From: Aerococcus tenax
GTDB lineage: Bacteria; Bacillota; Bacilli; Lactobacillales; Aerococcaceae
Assembly (NCBI RefSeq): GCF_003286645.3
Contig: NZ_CP127382.2
Coordinates: 62,001-126,000 of the forward strand
Direction of reading: 5' to 3'
DNA length: 64,000 bases
This document shows, in pieces, positions 1 to 7,894 of the stretch. The position numbers and the translations under genes are program-made. The stretch's first letter is position 1, and each line of letters begins with the position of its first letter. The notes beneath the pieces were generated by a model. It made no database searches. It worked only from the letters and a program-made list of their open reading frames with translations, and was not told the origin of the DNA.

Positions 1-70
1 TTAAAGGGCCTTAACAAGTCAGAAAATCCCTTTTCTTCGTCTGGAAGCCATGATAGTATATTTCATGTCG

Positions 71-131
71 ACGAGGGAAAGACCTCGTTGAGAGATAAAA
101 ATGAATCTGAATGATTAAGATGCTTAATCAT
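71..131 (+). promoter_or_regulatory. Leader hairpins upstream of the LysM gene
   Basis: Two inverted repeats lie just upstream of the LysM protein gene. The first is a short hairpin, ACGAGG (71-76) with CCTCGT (83-88). The second is a perfect 9-bp arm palindrome, ATGATTAAG (111-119) with CTTAATCAT (123-131) around a 3-base centre. No U-tract follows either one, so they are more likely 5'-UTR structure or an operator than a terminator. I could not match them to a known riboswitch. Confidence 0.35.
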
Positions 132-184
132 ATTAAATAGAAAAAAGAATGAACTTTGCATAGAAGAAAGGATTTTTATTACAC

Positions 185-883
185 ATGAATATGAAGAAAG
201 TTTTAGTAGGTACCTCAATCGCTTTATCAGCCTTAGTAAGTTTTGCTGCTGGGGAAACGACTGAAGCACACGCAGCTGAATGGCAAGCACGTTCAGTTGA
301 AGAAATCAAAGCTGACTTCCAAAAATTAGATGACAACGAAAAAGTTTATGTCATTAAATCTGGTGACACCTTAAACGCTATTGCTCAAGCAGCAGATGTG
401 AACACCAAAGAATTAGCTGAAATCAACAACATCGAAAATGCTAACTTAATCTTTCCAGGAACTAAATTAACCTTCAAATCTGACCAATCAGGTAAGGTTA
501 ATGAAGTTGAAGTAGAAAAACAAGGTCAAGCAGCTCAAGTTTACACCGTTGATGAAACTGCTGGTCAAACTTACCAAGCACCAGCAACTGTTCAAGCTGC
601 ACCAGCTGCTGCTCCAGCACCTGCACCAGCTCCAGCTCCAGCACAAAGCGCTTACACTGGTTCTTCTTCATCCGCTAAAGAAATCATTGCTCAACGTGAA
701 TCTGGTGGTTCATACTCAGCAACTAACGGCCAATACATCGGACGTTACCAATTAAGCGCTTCTTACTTAAACGGTGACTACTCCCCAGCTAACCAAGAAC
801 GTGTGGCTGACCAATACGTAGCCGGTCGTTACGGTTCATGGGACAACGCTTTAGCATTCTGGAACGCTAACGGTTGGTACTAA
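185..883 (+). CDS. Secreted LysM protein with C-terminal lysozyme/transglycosylase-like domain
   Basis: This 232-residue exported protein probably binds and cuts peptidoglycan. Residues 1-31 are a signal peptide (lysine-rich start, hydrophobic core, Ala-rich cleavage zone near AHA-A). A single LysM domain spans about residues 53-98 and carries the VIKSGDTLNAIAQ signature. A low-complexity Ala/Pro linker (about 130-155) resembles a wall-spanning spacer. The last 70 residues (IIAQRESGGSY, IGRYQL, AFWNANGWY) match the small transglycosylase/resuscitation-factor-like domain found at the C-terminus of many LysM proteins of streptococci and enterococci; the Glu of RESGG is the likely catalytic residue. 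An AGAAAGGA ribosome site at 165-172 supports the ATG at 185; a second ATG two codons later is possible. The gene is monocistronic and ends at a terminator. Domain assignment is firm; cleavage specificity is inferred. Confidence 0.9.
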   Translation: MNMKKVLVGTSIALSALVSFAAGETTEAHAAEWQARSVEEIKADFQKLDDNEKVYVIKSGDTLNAIAQAADVNTKELAEINNIENANLIFPGTKLTFKSDQSGKVNEVEVEKQGQAAQVYTVDETAGQTYQAPATVQAAPAAAPAPAPAPAPAQSAYTGSSSSAKEIIAQRESGGSYSATNGQYIGRYQLSASYLNGDYSPANQERVADQYVAGRYGSWDNALAFWNANGWY

Positions 884-925
884 GATAAAAAGAGTGTAAC
901 AGTCACACCAAAGGACGAAACCATT

Positions 926-957
926 AACTCCGGCTCACTGGGCTGGAGTTTTTTTAT
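926..957 (+). terminator. Rho-independent terminator after the LysM gene
   Basis: AACTCC (926-931) pairs with GGAGTT (945-950), extended inward by three pairs including one G-T wobble, and runs into a T-tract. Just after the LysM stop codon, GAGTGTAACA (894) resembles the start of the 3'-UTR repeat family described at 36057. Confidence 0.85.
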
Positions 958-994
958 TTATCTCAGCTTTCATAAGGAGTTTAAGCGCTTCGCC

Positions 995-1023
995 TTGAAT
1001 AGGTAAGCGGTTTCTGCTATAGT
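995..1023 (+). promoter_or_regulatory. Promoter of the thiamine operon
   Basis: A -35 element TTGAAT (995-1000) and a -10 element TATAGT (1018-1023) are separated by exactly 17 bases. Transcription would start near 1030, immediately before the TPP riboswitch. Confidence 0.75.
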
Positions 1024-1032
1024 TAGAAAGTA

Positions 1033-1116
1033 CTCACAAGAGGTGCTTTTGCTGAGATAGGTGGAAACCTGGACTCTTTGAACCTGAGAAAGTTAAGACT
1101 TGCGTAGGGATGTGAG
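1033..1116 (+). promoter_or_regulatory. TPP (thi-box) riboswitch
   Basis: The conserved TPP aptamer landmarks occur in order: GCTGAGA (1051-1057), CTTTGAACCTGA (1075-1086) and GCGTAGGGA (1102-1110). A closing P1 stem is formed by CTCACA (1033-1038) and TGTGAG (1111-1116). It precedes thiM, as expected for thiamine biosynthesis and salvage genes. Binding of thiamine pyrophosphate should favour the terminator at 1174-1220 and switch the operon off. An intervening perfect 8-bp hairpin, TATCGTTA (1125-1132) with TAACGATA (1162-1169), may take part in the switch. Confidence 0.93.
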
Positions 1117-1173
1117 AATTCAAATATCGTTATAAGGCACAGCCAAGCTTTTGCTAAAGCCTAACGATAAGAA

Positions 1174-1220
1174 GTCCTGCAAAGTACACGAAGTGGAGTA
1201 TACTTTGCAGGGCTTTTTTT
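1174..1220 (+). terminator. Riboswitch-controlled terminator before thiM
   Basis: GTCCTGCAAAGTA (1174-1186) pairs with TACTTTGCAGGGC (1201-1213), with one G-T wobble, and is followed by a run of T. It lies between the TPP aptamer and thiM, so it is the likely expression platform. Confidence 0.88.
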
Positions 1221-1285
1221 CTGTCTAGAAGTAAAAGACCTGCAGAGAAAATGTGTAATCTAAACAGAATAAGAGAGATGAGTCA

Positions 1286-2125
1286 ATGTCTAAAAAAACA
1301 AGCATTCCCTTTGCGAAATATAGTCAGCAGGTCAAGGAGAAAGCCCCGCTGATCCAAGTTTTAAATAATTATGTCACTATCCATGATGTGGCCAATGTGA
1401 TTTTGGCCAGTGGCGGGCGTCCCGTGATGACCGATAACTTACCTAATAGTCAGGATGTGGTCAAGACAGCTGACCTTTTGCTATTGAATGCCGCTAGTCC
1501 CAGACCTAATCAGGAATTGTTGGACCTCGCCGCCATAGCGAAAAATGACTACCATCCCGTGGTCTTAGATCCAGTGGGGGTTTCAGCTATGCCGTCTAAA
1601 TTAAAGCTCTGTCAAGATCTGATTGACCGGGATCTAGTAAGCGCGGTAAAGGGGAATGCTTCGGAAATTCGAAGCCTCCTCTTTGAAAAAAGCCAAGGAT
1701 CTGGGGTTGACCTGGGTCCTGGAGACGAGGTGACCTTGGCTAACCTGGCTGATTTTGCCCCGGCCTTTAAAGCTTATGCCCTAGAAAAAGGAATTATCCT
1801 AGCCATGTCAGGTCCGATTGACTTAGTGACTGATGGCGAACGGCTGGCAGTCATTGAAAATGGTCACCCCTGGATGGCTTCTTATACGGGATCAGGTTGC
1901 CAGTTAAGCGGCGTCTTAGCCAGTTTTTTAGCCGGTAATCCGGATGAGGATTCTTTTTACCTAGCTACAGCAGCTATGATTAGCTATGGGGTGGCGGGAG
2001 AAATCGCTGCTCAAGTGCTCCAGCCTTATGAGGGCAATGCCACTTATTCCAACCGGGTGATTGACCAGGTCTTCTTATTAGAGGCCAAAGAATTAGAAAG
2101 GAGAGCCAAGTATGACATTCAATAA
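1286..2125 (+). CDS. thiM: Hydroxyethylthiazole kinase
   Basis: ThiM phosphorylates the thiazole alcohol (THZ) so that it can be joined to HMP-PP, a thiamine salvage step in the cytoplasm. The 279-residue length is typical. Family signatures visible are VLNNYVTIHDVANVILASGG near the N-terminus, the VLDPVGVSA strand, and the C-terminal TGSGCQLSG loop that carries the catalytic cysteine of this ribokinase-like fold. It is the first gene after the TPP riboswitch. Its last 14 bases overlap the start of the next gene, indicating translational coupling with the ThiE-ThiD fusion. A GAGAGATGAG ribosome site precedes the ATG. No thiC, thiG or thiS is nearby, so this operon performs salvage rather than full synthesis. 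Confidence 0.93.
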   Translation: MSKKTSIPFAKYSQQVKEKAPLIQVLNNYVTIHDVANVILASGGRPVMTDNLPNSQDVVKTADLLLLNAASPRPNQELLDLAAIAKNDYHPVVLDPVGVSAMPSKLKLCQDLIDRDLVSAVKGNASEIRSLLFEKSQGSGVDLGPGDEVTLANLADFAPAFKAYALEKGIILAMSGPIDLVTDGERLAVIENGHPWMASYTGSGCQLSGVLASFLAGNPDEDSFYLATAAMISYGVAGEIAAQVLQPYEGNATYSNRVIDQVFLLEAKELERRAKYDIQ

Positions 2126-3560
2126 AAATGATTTATTGGTCTATGCCATTACGCCCGACCGTTTTGATCATGACGAATTAATCCAGCAAGTCAAAGAGGT
2201 CTTAGCAGGTGGGGCGACGATTTTACAGTTACGTTTAAAGGACCATCCCTTTAAAGACCAAGAGGAGAAGCTGGATCTAACTAAAAAAATTAAAGCCCTC
2301 TGCCAAGAAGCAGGTGTCCCCTTTATTATTGATGATGATTATGAACTGGCCCTGGCGGTAGATGCTGACGGCCTCCATGTTGGAGAAGATGACCTGCCAG
2401 TCGACCAGGCTAGACAACTGCTCGGCCCGGAAAAAATTATCGGGGCTTCGGCTAAAAGTTTGGATGCCGCTCTAAAAGCCCAGGCGGCTGGTGCAGACTA
2501 CTTGGGAGTTGGCGCCCTCTATCCGACCCAGTCTAAGGCCAATGCCCAAGGCACTAGTCTGACCACCTTGCGAGCTATTGCCCAAGGGGTGAATATTCCC
2601 ATTGTAGGCATTGGTGGGATTAACTTAGATAATATGGCCAATTTACGGGACCAGGGGCTGGCCGGGGTGGCTCTGATTTCTGCTTTGTTTAAGGCGGAAA
2701 ACCCCTACCAAGCGACTCAAGAAATCCGTAAAGCTGCTGAAAAGCTTTTTAAACTCCAAGCCGTCCTTACCATTGCCGGCTCAGATTCCAGTGGGGGAGC
2801 GGGTATTCAAGCGGACCTCAAGACCATGCAGGCCAATGGAGTCTTTGGCATGAGTGCTATTACTTCAGTGACCGCCCAAAATACTAGGGGTGTGACCGGG
2901 GTCTATGACCTCAGTCCCGAGGCCTTGGCTAGCCAACTCCAGGCTGTTTTTGAGGATATCCCTCCGGCTAGTGTCAAGATTGGCATGGTCTCCCAAGTGG
3001 AATTAGTAGAGGAAATCGCCAAAGCCCTTAAAAACTATCAGGCTAAATATGTCGTAGTAGACCCGGTCATGGTCGCAACGAGCGGGTCCAACTTGATCCA
3101 AGACCAAGCGGTACAGGTCTTGGCTGACCAGGTATTCCCGCTCGCTTGCTTAATTACTCCCAATATTCCTGAAAGCCAGGTCTTAGCAGGACAAGATATC
3201 CATTCGGCAGCCGATATGGAAGCCGCCGCTAAGAAAATTAGTCAGACCTACCAAGTCGCAGTCCTCTGTAAGGGCGGCCATCGAGTTAATGATGCTAACG
3301 ATGTCCTGGTGACTCCTGAGGGCCAGGTCCACTGGTTTAAGGGCGAGCGGGTTGATAACCCCAATACCCATGGCACCGGCTGTACGCTATCCAGTGCCAT
3401 TGCCAGCAACTTAGCCAAGGGGGATGACTTAGTTACTGCCATTGCTCGGGCTAAGACCTATCTCAGCCTGGCCCTTAAAGATCAATTAGACCTTGGCCAG
3501 GGGAGTGGGCCTTTGAACCATGGCTTTGGACTATTGACTTATTACCCCAGTGACCATTAA
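2112..3560 (+). CDS. thiED: Bifunctional thiamine-phosphate synthase / HMP-phosphate kinase (ThiE-ThiD fusion)
   Basis: This 482-residue protein joins two thiamine enzymes. Residues 1-210 are ThiE (condenses HMP-PP with THZ-P): TLQL-type strand LQLRLKDHPF, DDDYELALAVDADGLHVG, GALYPTQSK and a GIGGIN phosphate loop. Residues from about 214 to the end are ThiD, the HMP/HMP-P kinase: AGSDSSGGAGIQADLKT, DPVMVATSG, and NTHGTGCTLSSA with the catalytic cysteine. Together with ThiM this makes a complete salvage route from HMP plus THZ to thiamine phosphate in two polypeptides. The usual arrangement in lactic acid bacteria is separate genes, so the fusion is less common but known in other bacteria. An AAAGGAG ribosome site lies inside the end of thiM. 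Confidence 0.92.
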   Translation: MTFNKNDLLVYAITPDRFDHDELIQQVKEVLAGGATILQLRLKDHPFKDQEEKLDLTKKIKALCQEAGVPFIIDDDYELALAVDADGLHVGEDDLPVDQARQLLGPEKIIGASAKSLDAALKAQAAGADYLGVGALYPTQSKANAQGTSLTTLRAIAQGVNIPIVGIGGINLDNMANLRDQGLAGVALISALFKAENPYQATQEIRKAAEKLFKLQAVLTIAGSDSSGGAGIQADLKTMQANGVFGMSAITSVTAQNTRGVTGVYDLSPEALASQLQAVFEDIPPASVKIGMVSQVELVEEIAKALKNYQAKYVVVDPVMVATSGSNLIQDQAVQVLADQVFPLACLITPNIPESQVLAGQDIHSAADMEAAAKKISQTYQVAVLCKGGHRVNDANDVLVTPEGQVHWFKGERVDNPNTHGTGCTLSSAIASNLAKGDDLVTAIARAKTYLSLALKDQLDLGQGSGPLNHGFGLLTYYPSDH

Positions 3561-3652
3561 TTGCCTTAACTTCCCTTGGCACATAGTTCCTAGTCTTTCA
3601 ACCCTTCTACGAGGCTAGACCTGCTAGGGGAAGAGTATCTGTACACCGATAA

Positions 3653-3683
3653 GGGTCATGATAGCTTGTCATGGCCTTTTTTC
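3653..3683 (+). terminator. Terminator after thiED
   Basis: GGTCATGA (3654-3661) pairs with TCATGGCC (3669-3676), with one G-T wobble, followed by six T. It ends the thiamine operon; the rest of 3561-3959 holds no gene and carries the adhE control region. Confidence 0.75.
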
Positions 3684-3797
3684 TATATTTAGAAAAGGGT
3701 CTATCTGTTTTTAAAAAGAGTGTTTATTCCTAACATTGTGAAAACAAACACATATTTTCTCTTTTTAATTAAAATATAAAAATATTCTTTTAAAAGC

Positions 3798-3811
3798 TGT
3801 AAGCGATTACA
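3798..3811 (+). promoter_or_regulatory. cre site (CcpA operator) upstream of adhE
   Basis: TGTAAGCGATTACA matches the degenerate cre consensus TGWAANCGNTNWCA at every position. A second, poorer half-match starting TGTAAGCG lies at 3839-3852. Two cre-like sites ahead of a fermentation gene suggest CcpA control by sugar supply; activation versus repression cannot be told from sequence. Confidence 0.65.
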
Positions 3812-3888
3812 AGGCTAAATTACTAATGTTTAAGTGATTGTAAGCGGTTGTGGGTAAAAAGAAAAACAAAAAAGAACTTGCTTTTTAA

Positions 3889-3906
3889 TTGTGAATAATT
3901 TAACAT
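3889..3906 (+). promoter_or_regulatory. Candidate Rex operator overlapping the adhE promoter
   Basis: TTGTGAATAATTTAACAT matches 12 of 14 defined positions of the Rex consensus TTGTGAA-N4-TTCACAA. It overlaps a possible -10 (TAACAT, 3901-3906) placed 17 bases after a -35 TTGCTT (3878-3883). Rex senses NADH/NAD and is a known regulator of adhE in Gram-positive bacteria. A weaker half-site begins at 3736. Confidence 0.5.
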
Positions 3907-3959
3907 AATAGCCATAAAGATGAAAGTCATTAAAAATCAAAGAAAGGTTAGGAAGAACA

Positions 3960-6605
3960 ATGGCTAAAGGAAAAGAACAAAAAGTAGATATTCCACAATT
4001 TATCGATGAGACAGTGGCTAAGGCTAAACAGGCCTTAGAAGATTTTATGGCCTTAGACCAAGAGCAAATCGACCATATTGTTACTAAGGCGTCGATTGCT
4101 GCCTTAGACCAACATGGGGTCTTAGCTAAACATGCCGTTGAAGATACTGGACGGGGTGTCTTTGAAGATAAGGCCACCAAGAACTTATTTGCCTGTGAAC
4201 ATGTGACCAACCACATGCGCCACTTGAAAACAGTAGGTATTATTGATCGTGATGAGGCCAAGGGATTGACCTATATTGCTGAACCGGTCGGAGTAATTTG
4301 TGGGATTGTCCCTACTACCAACCCAACATCGACAGCAATCTTTAAGTCCTTGATTTCCTTGAAGACCCGTAACCCGATTGTCTTCTCCTTCCACCCCCAA
4401 GCCCTGGAATCTTCTATCCATGCGGCCAAAGTGGTGCGGGACGCGGCCATTGCGGCAGGGGCTCCTGAAAACTGTATCCAATGGATCGATCCCAAACACG
4501 CTTCTATGGAAGCCACCAATTTACTGATGAACCACCCTGATGTCGCTACGATTTTAGCTACTGGGGGATCTGCCATGGTTAAGGCTGCCTATTCTTGTGG
4601 GAAACCAGCCTTGGGTGTGGGACCAGGGAATGTGCCTGCCTATGTTGAAAAAACGGCCAACCTCAAGCAAGCCGTGAATGATATTGTCATGAGTAAGGCC
4701 TTCGATAATGGGATGGTTTGTGCTTCAGAACAAGCTGCCATTGTTGACAAAGAAATCTACCCCGACTTCATTAAAGAAATGAAGTCCTACCATGTTTACT
4801 TTGTCAACCAAAAGGAAAAAGCTCTCTTAGAAGAATTCTGCTTTGGAGCTAAAGCCAATAGTGATGCGGTTGACCAAGCCAAACTCAATGCCGATATTGT
4901 CGGGAAATCAGCGGTTTGGATTGCTAAAGAAGCCGGCTTTGAAGTGCCAGAAGAAACCGTCATCCTAGCAGCAGAAGTTCCTGAAGTGGGTCCTGCCCAA
5001 CCCCTTACCCGAGAAAAATTATCCCCAGTGCTTGCCATCTTAAAGGCTGAAACAACCGAAGATGGGATGGCTAAGGCCGAAGCCATGGTTGAATTTAATG
5101 GCCTAGGTCACTCCGCCGCCATCCATACCAATAACCACGACTTAGAAATCGAATACGCCAAACGGGTGAAAGTGGCCCGGGTCATTGTCAATGCGCCGTC
5201 AACCTTTGGGGGAATTGGGGATGTTTATAACTACTTTATTCCTTCCTTAACCCTAGGCTGTGGGTCTTATGGACATAACTCCGTAGCTGGTAACGTGGGA
5301 CCTTTAGATTTGATTAATATTAAACGAGTAGGGGAGCGGCAAAATAACATGCAATGGTTTAAAGTCCCTCGGGTTTACTTCGAAAAGAATTCCATTAAAT
5401 ACTTACAAGAATTAGACCATGTGGAAAGGGTATCGATTATTTCTGATAAAGGCATCGCCAAACTCGGCTTTGTTCAAAAAGTCATTGACCAACTTCAACA
5501 ACGGCAAAATAAGGTGGTCTATGATGTCTTTGATAACATTGAACCGGATCCAGATATTTCCACGGTTCAAGCGGGTGCTGACGCTATCCGGGCCTTCCAA
5601 CCGGATACCATTATTGCTATTGGTGGGGGATCGGTTATGGACTCCGCTAAGATCATGTGGCTCTTCTATGAACGTCCTGACGTTGACTTCCGCGACCTGG
5701 TTCAAAAATTCATGGATATTAGAAAACGGGCCTTCCGTTTCCCAGCCCTCGGTGACAAAGCCCAATTAGTGGCTATCCCAACCACCTCAGGGACAGGTTC
5801 CGAAGTAACGCCTTTTGCGGTCATTTCCGATAAGAAGAACAATAAGAAGTACCCGCTTGCTGACTACGCCCTCTTACCTAAGGTAGCTATCGTGGATTCC
5901 AGCTTTGTCGAAAAGGTACCAAGTCGGGTGACCGCCGCTACCGGGATGGACGTCTTAACCCACGCTATTGAAGCTTATGTATCTATCTTTGCCTCGGACT
6001 ATACCGATGGACTCTCCCTCCAAGTCATTAAGATTGTCTTTGACTACTTGGAAAAATCAGTCAAAGACTTTGACCCGCTAGCTAGAGAGAAGATGCATAA
6101 TGCGGCAACCATGGCGGGGATGGCCTTCGGTAACGCCTTCTTGGGAATTGTTCACTCCATGTCCCATAAGATCGGTGGGGTCTTCCATACCGTTCACGGG
6201 GAAAACAATGCCATCCTCCTACCTTATGTGATCCGCTACAATGGGGAAAAACCAGGTAAGCTTTCTACCTGGCCAAAATACAACTACTACAAGGCCGGCG
6301 AACGTTACCAAGACATTGCCCGTATGTTAGGCTTAAAGGCTAATACTGTTGAAGAAGCCGTTGCTTCCTTGGCTCAAGCCTGCTATGAACTCGGTGAAAA
6401 AGTCGGTCTCCCAATGAGCTACCAAGTCCAAGGTCTTGACAAGAAAGAATGGGAAAAGGCCTTAGAACAACTGGCTTATGATGCTTATGAAGACCAATGT
6501 ACCCCATTAAACCCTCGTCTGCCATTAGTTCCTGATATGATGGCCATGATGCGGGCTGCTTACCAAGGTTATGGAAAGGCTCCAGAGCCAATTAAGAATA
6601 AGTAA
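3960..6605 (+). CDS. adhE: Bifunctional acetaldehyde-CoA / alcohol dehydrogenase
   Basis: AdhE converts acetyl-CoA to acetaldehyde and then ethanol, re-oxidising two NADH in fermentation. The 881-residue length is standard. The N-terminal aldehyde dehydrogenase half (about 1-440) has the catalytic cysteine in NGMVCASEQ at residue 254 and the GVGPGNVPAY loop. The C-terminal iron-dependent alcohol dehydrogenase half (about 460-870) has the NAD-binding AIGGGSVMDSAK motif and metal-binding histidines in THAIEAYVS and GIVHSMSHKIGG (around residues 730-740), then HTVHGENNA. The protein forms long filaments (spirosomes) in other species. The gene is monocistronic with its own promoter, cre and Rex-like sites, and a terminator shared with pgeF. 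An AGGAAG ribosome site precedes the ATG. Confidence 0.97.
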   Translation: MAKGKEQKVDIPQFIDETVAKAKQALEDFMALDQEQIDHIVTKASIAALDQHGVLAKHAVEDTGRGVFEDKATKNLFACEHVTNHMRHLKTVGIIDRDEAKGLTYIAEPVGVICGIVPTTNPTSTAIFKSLISLKTRNPIVFSFHPQALESSIHAAKVVRDAAIAAGAPENCIQWIDPKHASMEATNLLMNHPDVATILATGGSAMVKAAYSCGKPALGVGPGNVPAYVEKTANLKQAVNDIVMSKAFDNGMVCASEQAAIVDKEIYPDFIKEMKSYHVYFVNQKEKALLEEFCFGAKANSDAVDQAKLNADIVGKSAVWIAKEAGFEVPEETVILAAEVPEVGPAQPLTREKLSPVLAILKAETTEDGMAKAEAMVEFNGLGHSAAIHTNNHDLEIEYAKRVKVARVIVNAPSTFGGIGDVYNYFIPSLTLGCGSYGHNSVAGNVGPLDLINIKRVGERQNNMQWFKVPRVYFEKNSIKYLQELDHVERVSIISDKGIAKLGFVQKVIDQLQQRQNKVVYDVFDNIEPDPDISTVQAGADAIRAFQPDTIIAIGGGSVMDSAKIMWLFYERPDVDFRDLVQKFMDIRKRAFRFPALGDKAQLVAIPTTSGTGSEVTPFAVISDKKNNKKYPLADYALLPKVAIVDSSFVEKVPSRVTAATGMDVLTHAIEAYVSIFASDYTDGLSLQVIKIVFDYLEKSVKDFDPLAREKMHNAATMAGMAFGNAFLGIVHSMSHKIGGVFHTVHGENNAILLPYVIRYNGEKPGKLSTWPKYNYYKAGERYQDIARMLGLKANTVEEAVASLAQACYELGEKVGLPMSYQVQGLDKKEWEKALEQLAYDAYEDQCTPLNPRLPLVPDMMAMMRAAYQGYGKAPEPIKNK

Positions 6606-6628
6606 GAAATTCCTCTTGTATAGATAGA

Positions 6629-6660
6629 AAAAAAGTGAGCCCCAGCAGCTCACTTTTTTC
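6629..6660. terminator. Bidirectional terminator between adhE and pgeF
   Basis: GTGAGC (6635-6640) pairs with GCTCAC (6648-6653), flanked by A-rich sequence on the left and T-rich on the right, so it can stop the convergent adhE and pgeF transcripts from either side. Confidence 0.85.
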
Positions 6661-6678
6661 GTCTCTTATCATATTTTA

Positions 6679-7452
6679 TTAATTCACACGGTTCTTTTGC
6701 CAGATGAAGCCCATGTGGCGGCCTTTAGTTTGGTTTTGACGATAGGAGAAGCCTTGGGGGCTGGCATAGGTGTCCATGGAGTCCACTTGGATGTTTTCGG
6801 GGCGGATACCTAGACTGAGGCATTGATTTCTAACAACGGCTTGGTTATCAATGTGCCACTTACTCGTGTCGGCTTGGTAGGAGATATTTCCCTCTGAACC
6901 CTCCAAGTTCTTGAATTGAAGATAAACATCCTCATCGACTTCAAAGTGTTTTTGGGATAGGGCTGGGCCAATTTGGACCTGGATATTTTCTGCTTTGACC
7001 TCAGGATGGTCGGCAAAGATTTGCTCAAAGGTTACATGGGTAATGTTTTGGACCGTTCCCCGCCAACCGGAATGGATGACGCCGATCAGGGGAGTCTTTT
7101 GGTCGTAGAAGAGAATAGGGACGCAGTCAGCCGTGAAAATCCCTAACATGAGGTCATCATCAAAGCTGTAGAGGGCGTCGGTTTGGGGGATGGCTGTGTC
7201 ATTAGTTAGGGCGCCCTTACCGCCGTCAGCCAGGGAAACTTCCACTGCCCGTTTGGAGTGACTTTGATGGGCTTGGACAAAGTGGTCGGGACTTATATGG
7301 GTTGCTTGGAAAAAAGCCCGGCGGTTAGATAAGACCGCATTGAAGTTCTGGTAGGAATGGATCCCCATATTGCCCTCCTCGGGTAATTCGGGATCTCTTA
7401 GGGTAATTCCCATTTGTAAGTGGGGATTATTTTGATAGTAGTGAATACTCAT
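6679..7452 (-). CDS. pgeF: Peptidoglycan editing factor / multicopper-oxidase-fold (YfiH) protein
   Basis: This 257-residue member of the YfiH/laccase-domain family is related to E. coli PgeF, which edits wrong amino acids out of peptidoglycan precursors; other members act on purine nucleosides. Family signatures are present: the QAHQSH histidine region, FTADCVPILFYD with the metal-binding cysteine, and VIHSGWRGTVQNI with the metal-binding histidine. Translation could begin at GTG 7461, but the GAAGGAAG ribosome site lies directly against that codon, whereas ATG 7452 has a normal spacing, so I chose 7452. It is a single gene on the minus strand, convergent with adhE. The substrate in this organism is not shown by sequence. 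Confidence 0.85.
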   Translation of the reverse strand: MSIHYYQNNPHLQMGITLRDPELPEEGNMGIHSYQNFNAVLSNRRAFFQATHISPDHFVQAHQSHSKRAVEVSLADGGKGALTNDTAIPQTDALYSFDDDLMLGIFTADCVPILFYDQKTPLIGVIHSGWRGTVQNITHVTFEQIFADHPEVKAENIQVQIGPALSQKHFEVDEDVYLQFKNLEGSEGNISYQADTSKWHIDNQAVVRNQCLSLGIRPENIQVDSMDTYASPQGFSYRQNQTKGRHMGFIWQKNRVN

Positions 7453-7550
7453 CAGGAACACTTCCTTCTATATAATAATGGCAAAGTATCTTGCTTATTA
7501 TAAGCGGATTTTTTCCCACCCGCAATCTTTAGGCTTTTTTTATTAAATGA

Positions 7551-7779
7551 TGTTGGTGAGCATTCGTTCTGCTTTTGAATTTTGGTCGTTGAAAAGCCAT
7601 GGCATCGGTTCGGGCCAAGGTCCCTCACCTAGCGAGCTTCAAAGGGCTAGTAAGGCTAAAGCCAACTATCCCTAATTCACATCGCTTGCTTGTTCATGGC
7701 TAACGACCCAATTCAAAGCGCCACTCATGCTCATAGCTTCTTATCAAGAGAAATCTTGCTTAATTAATGCTCACCAACA
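7551..7779. repeat. MITE-like palindromic element, family 1 copy 1
   Basis: A 229-bp non-coding element is bounded by perfect 14-bp terminal inverted repeats, TGTTGGTGAGCATT (7551-7564) and AATGCTCACCAACA (7766-7779). A second, inner set of arms pairs GCTTT-GAATT...GGTCGTT (7571-7590) with AACGACC...AATTCAAAGC (7702-7719), and GCCATG (7596-7601) with CATGGC (7695-7700). Its sequence recurs, diverged, around 27174-29910. It fills most of the gene-free stretch between pgeF and the M16 peptidase. There is no transposase inside, so it would need one supplied in trans. Confidence 0.8.
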
Positions 7780-7834
7780 GTAAAAAAAATAAAAGTCTCA
7801 TTTTAGACAGTCGCAAGCGATCTGATTTCCTGGA

Positions 7835-7863
7835 TAGTGACTCTAGGGAAAATTTGTTATACT
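7835..7863 (+). promoter_or_regulatory. Probable promoter of the M16 peptidase gene
   Basis: A good -10 TATACT (7858-7863) lies 17 bases after a weak -35 TAGTGA (7835-7840), about 30 bases before the start codon. Confidence 0.5.
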
Positions 7864-7894
7864 AGGGAAAGATTCTTTAAGAGGAGTGCTTGTT

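Noticed and set aside
63..336. Two minus-strand frames opposite the LysM gene start
   Set aside because: They overlap the LysM coding region in other frames and have no start signals.
3736..3752. A first Rex-like site upstream of adhE
   Set aside because: Only the left half (TTGTGAA) fits; the right half has several mismatches, so the site at 3889 is the better candidate.
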